From: Microcoleus sp. EPA2
GTDB lineage: Bacteria; Cyanobacteriota; Cyanobacteriia; Cyanobacteriales; Microcoleaceae
NCBI GenBank assembly: GCA_020882975.1
Contig: JAHRFD010000027.1
Coordinates: 1-64,000, forward strand
Length of the DNA: 64,000 nt
Direction: 5' to 3'
Shown here: positions 17,443-25,751 of the stretch, one piece after another
Layout: every line of letters starts with the position of its first letter
Numbering within the stretch: the stretch's first letter is position 1
Notes under the pieces: model-generated
What the model saw: the letters and a program-made list of their open reading frames with translations, nothing else
What the model was told of the DNA's origin: nothing
The model's database searches: none
Position numbers and translations under genes: made by a program

Positions 17443-17780
17443 CGCTAAAAAACATTTTGCCAAGGTCGTTATCTAGATTACTATCTTTTTGGTAGCTGCT
17501 CTAGACATTTTTTAACGACATCTTCAGACTTGTAATTGTTCCCTACTCGCAATTAGCAATTAGCAGGTTGCGTTACTAGCGATCGCCAACCCAAAGGAAA
17601 TATCGAAACGGATAATAATGAATGCTATTTTAGCATCAAAAATTGAGTTTTTCCGCCATCAATAGAGCATAAATTAACATCGATTGATTCGAGGAATTGG
17701 TTGATTTTTTATATGCTCAGCACTCATTTATTATCACGTTTTAATGAGGCTTGACAACTCCGATGAATCGATCGATCGCC
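17443..17780. other. Intergenic region, no gene seen
   Basis: About 340 AT-rich bases separate the FecR-domain gene start from the 3' end of the allantoate amidohydrolase gene. They probably include the fecR/cyclase promoter. I see no ORF, RNA or repeat family here apart from scattered GCGATCGC and CGATCG sites. Confidence 0.5.
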
Positions 17781-19019
17781 CTAGCTGTAAAGTCGATCGA
17801 GTTTTAAGAAGGTTTGCAGCAGCGCCTTTGCTCCCTGAGTGCACTGTTCTGGGGATGTATATTCATCTTCTGCGTGGCTGATGCCGCCGCGAGAAGCCAC
17901 GAAAATCATCCCCATATCGGCAAACCGTCCGATTTCTTGGGCATCGTGTCCAGCCCTGCTGATTAAATATGTGGAACTCAATCCTAATTCTTGGCAAACT
18001 TCGGCGATCGCATTTTGAATCTTTGGTGCTGCTAATGTCGGCAATACGTGCAGCATTTCGGTCATTTCAACTTCGGTTTTGGTGGCTAGTGCGATCGCCC
18101 TAAACTTCTCTTTCATTTTAACTAACAATTCTTCCAAATTAGTTTGAGATATATCCCGCAAGTCGATTTTAAAATCCACTTTTCCTGGTACAATGTTTGT
18201 AGCATTCGGCGACACGTTTAAGTAGCCTACCGTGGCTACTTGTTCCCCCGCTGTTTCTACTCCCAGTTTGTTGACTGCTAGTACCATTTGTGCAGCAGCT
18301 ACTAGGGCATCTTTGCGATCGTGCATGGGTGTAGAACCGGCATGATTGGGGCGGCCCGTTACCGTTACTGCGTAGCGGTACTGTCCGACAATGCCTTGAA
18401 CTATGCCGATTTCATCCCCCGTAGTTTCCAAAACGCCTCCTTGTTCGACATGGAGTTCTACAAAAGCTGCTATTTCTTGGGGATGGCGTTTTGCCTGGGC
18501 AATTTTTGACCAATCTCCGCCAATTTGTGCTAAACAAGTTTCAATGGAAGTACCGTCGCCACGCCGATAATATTCGGCATCGCTGACTGTATTCCCGGCC
18601 ATCGCTTTGCAGCCGATGACGGTGTTTTCTTCGTCGGTAAATACGATTGTCTCGATGGGATGTTCCAAGCGCACGTTGTTTTCATGCAGTACCCGCACGA
18701 CTTCAATCCCTGCTAAAACTCCCAAAACTCCGTCGTAATGACCCCCCACGGGAACTGTGTCAATGTGAGAACCCGTGGCTAGAGCTCCACCCTCGCCCTT
18801 TCCCGGATATCTGCCGATCATGTTCCCCGCGGGGTCAATCCGAACTGTCATCCCTGCTTCTACCATCCAAGACTCAACGAGTTGGCGGGCGAGTAAATCT
18901 TCTTTGGTAAAAGCTACTCTGCTGACTCCTCCTCCCGGCAATTTGCCGATTTGGGCTAGTTGGGCGATGCTGCGGTTGAGGCGGGTTCCGTTCACTGCAA
19001 GTGTTAATGTAAGTGTCAT
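17781..19019 (-). CDS. allC: Allantoate amidohydrolase-type Zn-dependent hydrolase (M20, hydantoinase/carbamoylase family)
   Basis: The 412-residue enzyme is of the AllC / N-carbamoyl-L-amino-acid hydrolase family, which hydrolyses ureido C-N bonds with a two-metal site. Metal ligands are visible in GSHIDTVPVGGHYDGVLGVL (His, then Asp), FTDEE and ELHVEQGGVLE, and in GHDAQE and GGISHAEDEYT near the C-terminus. The dimerisation and substrate segment GRPNHAGSTPMHDRKDAL is intact. Sequence alone cannot separate allantoate deiminase from carbamoylases. The adjacent allantoinase and urate-degradation genes make allantoate the likely substrate, giving ureidoglycine plus ammonia and CO2. A TGTATAC element lies 35 bases upstream of the ATG. 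Confidence 0.8.
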   Translation of the reverse strand: MTLTLTLAVNGTRLNRSIAQLAQIGKLPGGGVSRVAFTKEDLLARQLVESWMVEAGMTVRIDPAGNMIGRYPGKGEGGALATGSHIDTVPVGGHYDGVLGVLAGIEVVRVLHENNVRLEHPIETIVFTDEENTVIGCKAMAGNTVSDAEYYRRGDGTSIETCLAQIGGDWSKIAQAKRHPQEIAAFVELHVEQGGVLETTGDEIGIVQGIVGQYRYAVTVTGRPNHAGSTPMHDRKDALVAAAQMVLAVNKLGVETAGEQVATVGYLNVSPNATNIVPGKVDFKIDLRDISQTNLEELLVKMKEKFRAIALATKTEVEMTEMLHVLPTLAAPKIQNAIAEVCQELGLSSTYLISRAGHDAQEIGRFADMGMIFVASRGGISHAEDEYTSPEQCTQGAKALLQTFLKLDRLYS

Positions 19020-19053
19020 TTAAAGTTGTCCTGTTGATTGATTTAACTAATTG

Positions 19054-19068
19054 CTGTATACTGTATTC
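19054..19068. promoter_or_regulatory. Putative GntR operator between allC and the AtzF-C-like gene
   Basis: CTGTATACTGTATTC contains the palindromic core GTATAC. It is almost identical to the element at 25457-25470 in the transporter promoter region and shares TGTATAC with those at 25484 and 25674. It lies in the divergent promoter region of two purine-island genes. I propose it is bound by the GntR/FCD regulator encoded at 20847-21539; this is an inference from recurrence and position. Confidence 0.55.
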
Positions 19069-19222
19069 AATAACATTGGAAGTGGTGAAAAAAAGTAGCC
19101 TGGTTTACCAAAATTAGTAGACTGGAAATTTAAACTACTGTAGGCAAAATACAGCAGGTAAAATAAGAGCGATCGCGACGATTTCAATGTACAAAAAAAG
19201 CAAAATTTTCGATCGGGTGTAT

Positions 19223-19639
19223 ATGAGTCAAACAGCAATTGCAACTAAACGAGTGTTCATTTGTGGGTCGGCCCTTCGGGGTCAGCCGGACAACAGCAAC
19301 CTCGGAGATGCCAAGTTTATTAGAGAAGCAAAAACTCGTCCGATTTACCGCCTGCATTCAGCAGAAAATGGCTGGCATCCTGCAATTTATGAAGTGGCTG
19401 CCTCCGGTGTATCGATTCCGGGCGAAGTTTACGAATTATCGTCAGAACAATTTGAACAGCTTGCTGCGGGGGAACCGCCGCATATGTATCCATCCGATGT
19501 GGTTTTGGAGGACGGGGAAGTGCTGACGGCTTTCTTGTACCCCCAGGAGTTGATTGAAAAGTACCAATGGGAAGATATTTCCGATCGCGGTGGGTGGGCC
19601 GCTTATAAAGCCAGCGCGGTTAACCCAGCGCCAAATTAG
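19223..19639 (+). CDS. Stand-alone protein resembling the allophanate hydrolase C-terminal domain (gamma-glutamylcyclotransferase-like fold)
   Basis: This 138-residue protein opens RVFICGSALRGQPDNSNLGD, continues with TRPIYRLHSAENGWHPAIYE and GEVYELSSEQFEQLAAGEPP, and ends GGWAAYKAS. This order matches the C-terminal domain of AtzF-type allophanate hydrolases (the family's FGGWRAY-type ending is clear), which has a gamma-glutamylcyclotransferase-like fold. The N-terminal amidase half is absent. The ATG at 19223 is favoured because homology begins immediately; an ATG 12 codons upstream is possible. It is divergent from allC and shares its putative operator. A role in the last ureide-degradation steps is inferred; the reaction is unknown. 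Confidence 0.65.
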   Translation: MSQTAIATKRVFICGSALRGQPDNSNLGDAKFIREAKTRPIYRLHSAENGWHPAIYEVAASGVSIPGEVYELSSEQFEQLAAGEPPHMYPSDVVLEDGEVLTAFLYPQELIEKYQWEDISDRGGWAAYKASAVNPAPN

Positions 19640-19643
19640 ACCG

Positions 19644-19834
19644 CCGTTGTGCCGTGGGACTAAAGAAACCGGGTTTTTTAGATGTTATGGGTTTGAAGCA
19701 AATATGAGGGTTAAAAACCCGGTTTCTCGCCACTCAACCGTTGTGCCGTGGGACTAAAGAAACCGGGTTTTTTGCTGATGTTATGGGTTTGAAGCAAATA
19801 TGAGGGTTAAAAACCCGGTTTCTCGCCACTCAAC
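19644..19834. repeat. Two tandem copies (94 and 97 bp) of an AAACCGGGTTTTT hairpin repeat reaching into puuE
   Basis: Unit 1 (19644-19737) and unit 2 (19738-19834) are nearly identical. Each has 15-base inverted arms AGAAACCGGGTTTTT / AAAAACCCGGTTTCT (19664-19678 with 19713-19727; 19758-19772 with 19809-19823). Unit 2 overlaps the 3' end of the allantoinase gene and encodes its final residues. The family recurs at 27684, 41081, 47495 and 58741. Between the convergent genes these hairpins could also stop transcription. Confidence 0.9.
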
Positions 19835-20733
19835 CTGTGGTGTTGATGCCAGTGTCGGGCGATATCGAGGCGGCGACATACCCACACCTTGTCATGCTGC
19901 TGCACGTAATCCAAAAAACGCCCCAGGGCCGCCGCCCGCCCCGGCCTTCCCGCCAAACGGCAGTGCAGCCCCACACTCATCATCTTCGGTGCCCTCTCGC
20001 CCTCAGCGTAGAGTAGGTCGAAAGCATCGCGCAGGTAAGCAAAAAATTGGTCGCCGGAATTAAACCCCTGAGTTGTTGCAAACCTCATGTCGTTGTTGTC
20101 GAGGGTGTAGGGAATTACTAAGTGGGGTTTGCCGCCCTCATACACCCAGTAAGGCAGGTCATCGGCGTAGCTGTCAGCATCGTAAAGAAAACCACCTTCT
20201 TCGATTACTAGCTGGCGCGTGTGGGGGCTGGTGCGCCCGGTATACCAGCCGAGGGGACGGCTACCGGTAACTTGGGTATGAATGGCGATCGCCTTTTGCA
20301 AGTGCTCCCGTTCCGCCTCTTCCCCAAAATACTTATAATCGATCCAGCGGTAGCCGTGGCTGGCAATTTCCCAATCGGCTTCTAGCATGGCTGCTACTGC
20401 TTCGGGATGTCTTTCTAAGGCCATTCCTACGCCATAAACTGTGAGTGGCATTCCCCTGGAAGTAAACATCCGGTGCAGTCGCCAAAAACCCGCCCTACTG
20501 CCGTATTCGTAACAGGATTCCATGTTCATATGTCGCAGCCCGGATAAGGGGAGAGCCCCGACAATTTCGGATAAAAATGTTTCTGAAGAGTCATCTCCGT
20601 GGAGGATGCAGGTTTCTCCACCTTCTTCGTAATTAATGACGAATTGTAGGGCTATGCGGGCTCCTTGGGGCCATTTTGGGTCTGGGGGATTTTGGCCGTA
20701 ACCGATTAAGTCTCTTGGATAATTTGCTGGCAT
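19807..20733 (-). CDS. puuE: Cofactor-independent allantoinase PuuE
   Basis: The 308-residue polysaccharide-deacetylase-fold allantoinase opens allantoin to allantoate without metal. Diagnostic segments are YPRDLIGYGQNPPDPKWPQG at the start, LQFVINYEEGGE, EYGSRAGFWRLHRMF, ASHGYRWIDYK, LGWYTGRTSPHTR, YDADSYADDLPYWV and MMSVGLHCRLAGRPGRAAAL. These distinguish PuuE from chitooligosaccharide deacetylases. It follows the GntR regulator gene on the same strand after 113 bases and may be co-transcribed with it. The last eight residues (LSGEKPGF) and the stop lie within a dispersed hairpin repeat, so the native C-terminus has been replaced. Confidence 0.95.
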   Translation of the reverse strand: MPANYPRDLIGYGQNPPDPKWPQGARIALQFVINYEEGGETCILHGDDSSETFLSEIVGALPLSGLRHMNMESCYEYGSRAGFWRLHRMFTSRGMPLTVYGVGMALERHPEAVAAMLEADWEIASHGYRWIDYKYFGEEAEREHLQKAIAIHTQVTGSRPLGWYTGRTSPHTRQLVIEEGGFLYDADSYADDLPYWVYEGGKPHLVIPYTLDNNDMRFATTQGFNSGDQFFAYLRDAFDLLYAEGERAPKMMSVGLHCRLAGRPGRAAALGRFLDYVQQHDKVWVCRRLDIARHWHQHHRLSGEKPGF

Positions 20734-20738
20734 ATAAT

Positions 20739-20795
20739 TTATTTGTTATTTGTTGTTTGTTATTTGTTGTTTGTTATTTGTTGTTTGTTAGTGGA
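20739..20795. repeat. TTATTTGTTGTTTG heptamer array upstream of puuE
   Basis: Alternating TTATTTG and TTGTTTG seven-base units fill most of the gap between the GntR gene and puuE, six bases from the puuE start codon. No clear ribosome binding site remains for puuE in this stretch. Confidence 0.8.
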
Positions 20796-20846
20796 TAGTG
20801 ATACTAACCAATTCCCAATTCCCAATTCCCAATTCCCCATCTCAAC

Positions 20847-21539
20847 TTATTGATTTTGTTCTATCTCCTGAATTTCTTTGATTACCCGCGCTTTGCTGGC
20901 AATTAAATGTTCTTTAATTGCTTGGGCTGCTGCGACGGGATTGTGTTCGATGACGGCTTCAAAAATGTGGCGGTGTTCGGTGCGGATTTCCAATACTCCC
21001 GGATTGTATTCCATTGTACGGAGTCGCACTAAGATCATTTTGTCAAATACCTGATCTAATAAGTTTACTAACCAAGAATTGCCGGAACATTGGGCTAGCA
21101 ATCGGTGAAATTGATAGTCTGCGTACAGCAATTGATAGTTTGTCAGTTCGCCCGATCGCACTTGTGTGTTATTTTCTGCTTGAGAGACGATGGATTCGAG
21201 TTGTTTCAATTGAGTTGGTGTCGCATTTTGACTGGCCCCGGCGGCTGATAATTGTTCCAAAGCGATGCGACAATCGTAAAGATCCGCAGCATCGGCGATC
21301 GACAAGCTAGCAACTCGCAATCCATGATGGGGATCTGCGGTGACTAAATTCTCTCGTTGCAGTTGGCACAAAGCTTCTCTCACCGGAGTTCTGCTGACGT
21401 TTAACATTTCGGCCAGTTGTGTTTCGATCAATCGTTCTCCACCTGCTAATTCTCCCGACAGGATAGCAGTTCGGAGAGCTTGGTATGTTTGCTCGTGGAG
21501 GGATTGAGTGCGGCGAATCGCGCGAAATGACAGGCCCAA
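20847..21539 (-). CDS. GntR-family transcriptional regulator (FCD subfamily) of the purine island
   Basis: This 230-residue regulator has an N-terminal winged helix-turn-helix (about 12-75; YQALRTAILSGELAGGERLI, then LAEMLNVSRTPVREALCQLQ) and a C-terminal all-helical FCD ligand domain (about 80-220). The FCD domain has the expected polar and His positions in LYDCRIALEQLSAAG, HRLLAQCSGN and EHRHIFEAVIEHNPVAAAQA. FCD regulators often sense organic acids or pathway intermediates through a metal. It sits within the purine genes and directly precedes puuE. Klebsiella hpx clusters likewise contain a GntR regulator (HpxS). I propose it binds the TGTATAC elements at 19054, 25457, 25484 and 25674; none is obvious at its own promoter. 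Confidence 0.85.
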   Translation of the reverse strand: MGLSFRAIRRTQSLHEQTYQALRTAILSGELAGGERLIETQLAEMLNVSRTPVREALCQLQRENLVTADPHHGLRVASLSIADAADLYDCRIALEQLSAAGASQNATPTQLKQLESIVSQAENNTQVRSGELTNYQLLYADYQFHRLLAQCSGNSWLVNLLDQVFDKMILVRLRTMEYNPGVLEIRTEHRHIFEAVIEHNPVAAAQAIKEHLIASKARVIKEIQEIEQNQ

Positions 21540-22053
21540 AATTACTTATCCTTAAGTTCAAACTAGAGTAAATTCTCTATTGTTAAAAGTTGTTAATTCA
21601 GCCGCATATCTAAACTTTTGTGTTAAATGAAAGTTCGGTTTGGGCTGAGTCATTATCAATGATACAGCACATTGAAGCTTCTGTAGCAGGTAGGCATAGA
21701 TTGTCGGTGACACGTCTTTAGGGACTTGAGCTTGGCGCTCCCGGTGCCAACCACCATGGGCTTGGATGAAGTACGGCAGGATTCCGGCAGGGGTTTAAAC
21801 CCCTGCCTCAAAGCGAAAGTCGGTTGAAACCGACTAAAGAGGTTGATGGAACATGAGAGTAATTGCAGTCATCTTTGAGAGGACTTTCGCTATGAGACAG
21901 CAGGGGTTTAAACCCCTGCCTCAAAGCGAAAGTCGGTTGAAACCGACTAAAGAGGTTGATGGAAACTGCGATTCATTTTAGTCCTCTTTGAGAGGACTTT
22001 CGCTATGAGACAGGGGTTTTTAACCCCTGTCGGACTGTCGGGAAAGCACTAGC
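21540..22053. repeat. Intergenic block of about 110-bp repeats with nested hairpins
   Basis: Two units of 113 and 110 bases begin at 21788 and 21901, and a partial third begins at 22011. Each starts with the palindrome CAGGGGTTTAAACCCCTG, then has a GTCGGTTGAAACCGAC hairpin, then the sequence GAGAGGACTTTCGCTATGAG, which pairs with the GCGAAAGT near the start. The spacer between differs, so the copies have diverged. There is no gene in this 514-base gap. It separates the GntR gene from the porin gene. Confidence 0.85.
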
Positions 22054-24093
22054 TTAAAAGGTAAACTGAGTGCGCAGATTTCCGATAAATACGGTGGGGT
22101 TGCCATCAAAATTGTTGGCATTAAAGATAGTATAAAATGCCGGGACGATCGCAATATTATTCGTAATCGGGTAGTAGTACGAACCCTCTACTTCGTACTG
22201 AGTACCTCCATTACCGCCGCCTGAGAGCAAAAATCTGCGGCCCGATATGTAATCATGAGGAACCACAAATGAAATTACTCCCAATGCTCCCTTTTTTCCC
22301 AAATCGGGAAATCCCATGCCAACTTGAAAAGACTGTACCTTAATATCTCCGCCAGCGCGATCGCGATTTACTGGATTTATATCGAGTTGCCCGTAGGAAT
22401 ATCGGCCGAACAAACCAAAATTTCGGCTCAGCAACCAATCAAAATTAACCACAAAAGTATCAGCGCCGGAGTCTCTAACTCTACCCCCGAAACCATCATC
22501 TGCATAGCCGTAAGGGAGTGGTTCGCCCACTGTTCCACCTATGAATCCATTATAAGGTTTGAGGCTCGATCGCGCGTAAATCAGTCTCAGATTGAAAGAG
22601 TTGCTGGGGGCGTATTCCAACTGCGCTGTCATCGTGTTGGAACTGTTGAACAAACCATCCCTGGGATTGCTAGCGGTATTAAATACCGCAGGATTCAAAA
22701 ATTCGGTATTTTCCGCCATATAAGCAGCGGTGAATTTCAGCGGTTTGGCAATTTGCCAGGTTATAGCAGCGCCCGATCCGCGATCGACTGCATTTAACAG
22801 TGTACTGCCGTTCGAGTTAAAACTCGTCGCTCCTTTCATGAAAAATGTAAAGCGATTGCCGTCAAAATAGCGATAATAGTTTAACCGCGGTCCGATCGCA
22901 ACTTGCACCTTATCTCCCACTGGAAACGTGTAGGACATCTCGCGAATTCCCACAGTATTGGCCGTCGGTACGCCAGTTTGATCTAAAAACGGCGTTCCCC
23001 AAGAGTTGTAAAAACCCGCTGATACGAGTTCATTTGCAGGGGAGTTGCCGTTCCCAAATACTAACTGAGTTACCAGGGAATCTTTGCCTGTAAATGAAGT
23101 ATTTAGGGTCAAAAAAGCGTAGTAGCTAAAAGTGGTTTCCGGGCGATCGCGTTCGACGCGAGTCGGTCGATTATTGGCATCGCGAGTTGGAGGAGCAAAG
23201 GCACTACCAGGCGCGGTGCGGCTGCGTTCAGCAGTGATATCGCCTGTGGGAAATGCTGATGTCAGGTTGAACCAAACCGTACCATTGAGTTTAGTTGTGG
23301 TCGAGAATTGATTGGATTCTAGCTCGGCTGTGCGAGCTTCTAATACATCGATTCTACCGCGGAGGATTGCTAGTTCGGCTGCAAATTGTTCTTGCAGTTT
23401 TTGGACTTTTTCTACATCTTCTTTTTGGACTAAATTAGAACCTCCGGCTCTGATTAATTCCGTAACTTTATCTAGACACGCATTTAAGCCCGCGGCAAAT
23501 TCGTAGCGCGTCATGGCTCGATTTCCGCGAAAGGTTCCGTCAGGATATCCTGCGATACATCCGTAGCGTTCAACTAAGGATTGCAGTGCGCCAAATGCCC
23601 AGTCTGTGGGTTTGACATCGCTGAGTTGGGAAACGGAGGTGACTTGCTCGATTTGGGAAGTGTCGTTTATTTCGAGGCTATCTATTTGTGGGATATCGGT
23701 GATAGTTGTAGCCGGATTTTGCTCTGTTTGAATTGACTCTGCTAAGTCGTTAGATGCGCCGGATGCTTGGGCTGTTGTTTCTGTCTGCTTTGTTTCTCTA
23801 TTTTGAGAAATTTCGGCAAGCTTTTCGCTGTCGGTAGCGAGGGAAATATTCTCAGTTGGCGGAAGTTTTTCTGGTTCGATATCCGCGGTTTTTTCTGGCG
23901 TTACCGCTGGATTTATCTGTGTTTGAGTTGATGCGATCGCCTCTGGTGATGCTGCCAATTCTGCTGTCGCCGCTATGGATTCCTCAGTAATGGGAATTTC
24001 CGCAGCAGAGCTTGCCGGAGAATGCAGCAAATGAATACAAAAAAAGGCTGGCGTTGCTGTCAGCAGGATTTGGGAAAACAAAAATTTAGACAT
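22054..24093 (-). CDS. SLH-domain OprB-like outer-membrane porin
   Basis: A 679-residue cyanobacterial porin. It has a signal peptide, an acidic Glu/Thr/Ala-rich linker (about 35-150), one SLH domain (about 155-220; DVKPTDWAFGALQSLVERYG, YPDGTFRGNRAMTRYEFAAG), a coiled coil (LQEQFAAELAILRGRIDVLE) and a beta-barrel domain (from about 265 to the end at NLRTQFTF, a terminal aromatic typical of porins). The ATG at 24093 is chosen because a signal peptide directly follows. It lies downstream of the ABC binding-protein gene on the same strand, so it may provide outer-membrane passage for that importer's substrate; this is an inference, since such porins are numerous in cyanobacteria. Confidence 0.9.
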   Translation of the reverse strand: MSKFLFSQILLTATPAFFCIHLLHSPASSAAEIPITEESIAATAELAASPEAIASTQTQINPAVTPEKTADIEPEKLPPTENISLATDSEKLAEISQNRETKQTETTAQASGASNDLAESIQTEQNPATTITDIPQIDSLEINDTSQIEQVTSVSQLSDVKPTDWAFGALQSLVERYGCIAGYPDGTFRGNRAMTRYEFAAGLNACLDKVTELIRAGGSNLVQKEDVEKVQKLQEQFAAELAILRGRIDVLEARTAELESNQFSTTTKLNGTVWFNLTSAFPTGDITAERSRTAPGSAFAPPTRDANNRPTRVERDRPETTFSYYAFLTLNTSFTGKDSLVTQLVFGNGNSPANELVSAGFYNSWGTPFLDQTGVPTANTVGIREMSYTFPVGDKVQVAIGPRLNYYRYFDGNRFTFFMKGATSFNSNGSTLLNAVDRGSGAAITWQIAKPLKFTAAYMAENTEFLNPAVFNTASNPRDGLFNSSNTMTAQLEYAPSNSFNLRLIYARSSLKPYNGFIGGTVGEPLPYGYADDGFGGRVRDSGADTFVVNFDWLLSRNFGLFGRYSYGQLDINPVNRDRAGGDIKVQSFQVGMGFPDLGKKGALGVISFVVPHDYISGRRFLLSGGGNGGTQYEVEGSYYYPITNNIAIVPAFYTIFNANNFDGNPTVFIGNLRTQFTF

Positions 24094-24125
24094 GATCCTC
24101 ACACCGTAAATATCGAATAGCGAAA

Positions 24126-24178
24126 CTGGAGGCAGAGCCTCTGGATCTGCGTTACCAGGAAGAGCCTGGTAACGAGTA
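24126..24178. repeat. GCAGAGCCTCTGG / ACCAGGAAGAGCCTGGTAACG dispersed repeat
   Basis: A copy of the repeat that recurs at about 36215-36330 and 55692-55888: two short hairpins, GAGGCAGAGCCTC and CCAGG-AGAGCCTGG, separated by TGGATCTGCGTTA. It lies between the porin and binding-protein genes. Confidence 0.75.
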
Positions 24179-24220
24179 GATTCGTTTGACAAGGAGCGGT
24201 TTGAACCGCCAATCGATCTT

Positions 24221-25342
24221 TTAAGTCAAAGGTTTGCGATCGCCCGCAGCAGGTAAAGCCCGCTCTTCTTTGGGAGGTAAATAGCTCTCGTCAACTATCT
24301 GATTAACTGGCGGCGCTGTAATTTTCAAGACTTCTGCGACTTGTTTCGCTGTCGTTTCCAGACGAGTTGGATCGATTCCGCCCAAGCCTACTTTTTCCAC
24401 TTCTGGAGTTATGTACAGCCTTTCTAAAGCAATTTGCAGGCGGCGCTTTTCGGCATTTTTGTCCATCAAGCTGTCTCCAGCTTTCACTACCGACTCCAAT
24501 CCGGCTGTCGGATCTTTTAATGTGTCTTGCATTCCTTTAAAATACGCTCTCAAAAAGCCTTTTACTACTTCGGGATTCTTCTCTAAAAATGCTTTTTTGA
24601 CAACGATCGCATTTCCGTACAAATCTAAACCGTTATCGGTATAGTAAAAGACATTCATATCTTCTGGCTTTTTGCCTGCTTTTTCTAACGCAGGGACGAT
24701 GGTGGTTGCAAAACCGCTGACTGCATCCACATCGCCTTTAATTAATAATGTTTCGCGTAGCTTTGGTTCCATGGTAATCCACTCTACGCCATCGGCGGGT
24801 ACGCCCACTTTTTCGGCAAATACCGGCCACAATTTGCGCGGTGCATCTCCTGCGGGAGCTCCTAACTTTTTGCTGGCTAATGCTTTGGGATCGGCTATGT
24901 TGCTCGATTTGAGGGTGACTATGGAAAAGGCCGATCGATTGTAAGGTACTGCAACTGCTACTACTGGATCGTTGGGATTCTTGGCGTTGAACTCCATCAT
25001 GGAGTAAATATCGCCAAATCCGATCTCGAATTGACCTGCTGCAACTTTAGTAATTGTATCAGAGGAACCGTAGCCGCGCTCGATTTTAACATCCAATCCT
25101 TCGGCTGGAAAATAGCCTTTGTCGATCGCCATTGTCAGCGGTGCGTTGTCGCCTTGTAACAGCCAAGATGGATTGACTTTAATGCTGCGTTTCTGTGACG
25201 TATCGGCGGCTGTGGTGGCAGTTGCTCCCCCCGATGCAGGGGTAGTTGCGGCATTCGGCTGCTGAGATTGGCAGCTACTTAGAATCAGTAGCGCTGCGAT
25301 CGGCACTAGGGATAGCGATCGTCCTAACCACGTATTTTTCAT
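24221..25342 (-). CDS. NitT/TauT-type ABC transporter substrate-binding lipoprotein
   Basis: This 373-residue lipoprotein (lipobox LILSSC, Cys24) belongs to the NMT1/SsuA-like binding proteins: WLLQGDNAPLTMAIDKGYFP, GLDVKIERGYGSSDTITKVA, GFGDIYSMMEFNAKNPNDPV. Family members bind nitrate, sulfonates, thiamine precursors and heterocycles. It is divergent from the ATPase and permease genes, with three TGTATAC elements in the shared 409-base promoter region. The position suggests a purine, urate, allantoin or related ureide as substrate. That is inferred from context; the binding pocket cannot be assigned from sequence alone. Confidence 0.85.
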   Translation of the reverse strand: MKNTWLGRSLSLVPIAALLILSSCQSQQPNAATTPASGGATATTAADTSQKRSIKVNPSWLLQGDNAPLTMAIDKGYFPAEGLDVKIERGYGSSDTITKVAAGQFEIGFGDIYSMMEFNAKNPNDPVVAVAVPYNRSAFSIVTLKSSNIADPKALASKKLGAPAGDAPRKLWPVFAEKVGVPADGVEWITMEPKLRETLLIKGDVDAVSGFATTIVPALEKAGKKPEDMNVFYYTDNGLDLYGNAIVVKKAFLEKNPEVVKGFLRAYFKGMQDTLKDPTAGLESVVKAGDSLMDKNAEKRRLQIALERLYITPEVEKVGLGGIDPTRLETTAKQVAEVLKITAPPVNQIVDESYLPPKEERALPAAGDRKPLT

Positions 25343-25456
25343 GAAAAAAAGCTTGCTATTTGGACCAGAAACTGAGAGTAAAACCTCTCTAGCTCACCAA
25401 ACGCGATCGCTTATATTTGCGAATTTCGCGTCAAAGTAAAGCTGTTAATCACATTT

Positions 25457-25470
25457 CTGTATACTGTATT
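25457..25470. promoter_or_regulatory. Putative GntR operator 1 in the divergent transporter promoter
   Basis: CTGTATACTGTATT matches 19054-19067 over all 14 bases. It lies 115 bases upstream of the binding-protein ATG. The surrounding gap (25343-25751) contains no gene. Confidence 0.55.
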
Positions 25471-25483
25471 TTTTTTGCTTTAA

Positions 25484-25497
25484 GCATACTGTATACA
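25484..25497. promoter_or_regulatory. Putative GntR operator 2 in the divergent transporter promoter
   Basis: GCATACTGTATACA reads TGTATACAGTATGC on the opposite strand, the same TGTATAC-N-GTAT pattern as operator 1 in inverted orientation. The centres are about 27 bases apart, which would allow two dimers to bind the same promoter. Confidence 0.55.
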
Positions 25498-25673
25498 AAA
25501 ATACATTTTATCGGTTTTTGTCAAAAAATAATCCTATAGACAAGTGGATATTTTGGGCGGTATTTGCTAATACTGCGATCGCTTGCTAGATTATCCAAAA
25601 CTTTGTATTTTCTGATACAGACACGAGAACAATTATCTAGAATAACTATAAGTTATAAGTTTTGAAAAGATTA

Positions 25674-25688
25674 CTGTATACAGCATAC
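25674..25688. promoter_or_regulatory. Putative GntR operator 3 close to the ABC ATPase gene
   Basis: CTGTATACAGCATAC carries the same TGTATAC core followed by a G-Y-AT half. It lies about 64 bases upstream of the ATPase start codon and could overlap its promoter. Confidence 0.5.
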
Positions 25689-25751
25689 GGATAATAAAAC
25701 GGTTAAAAAAATACTGTTGAGTTTATCCGAAAAAAAGGAGGTAAAGTAACT

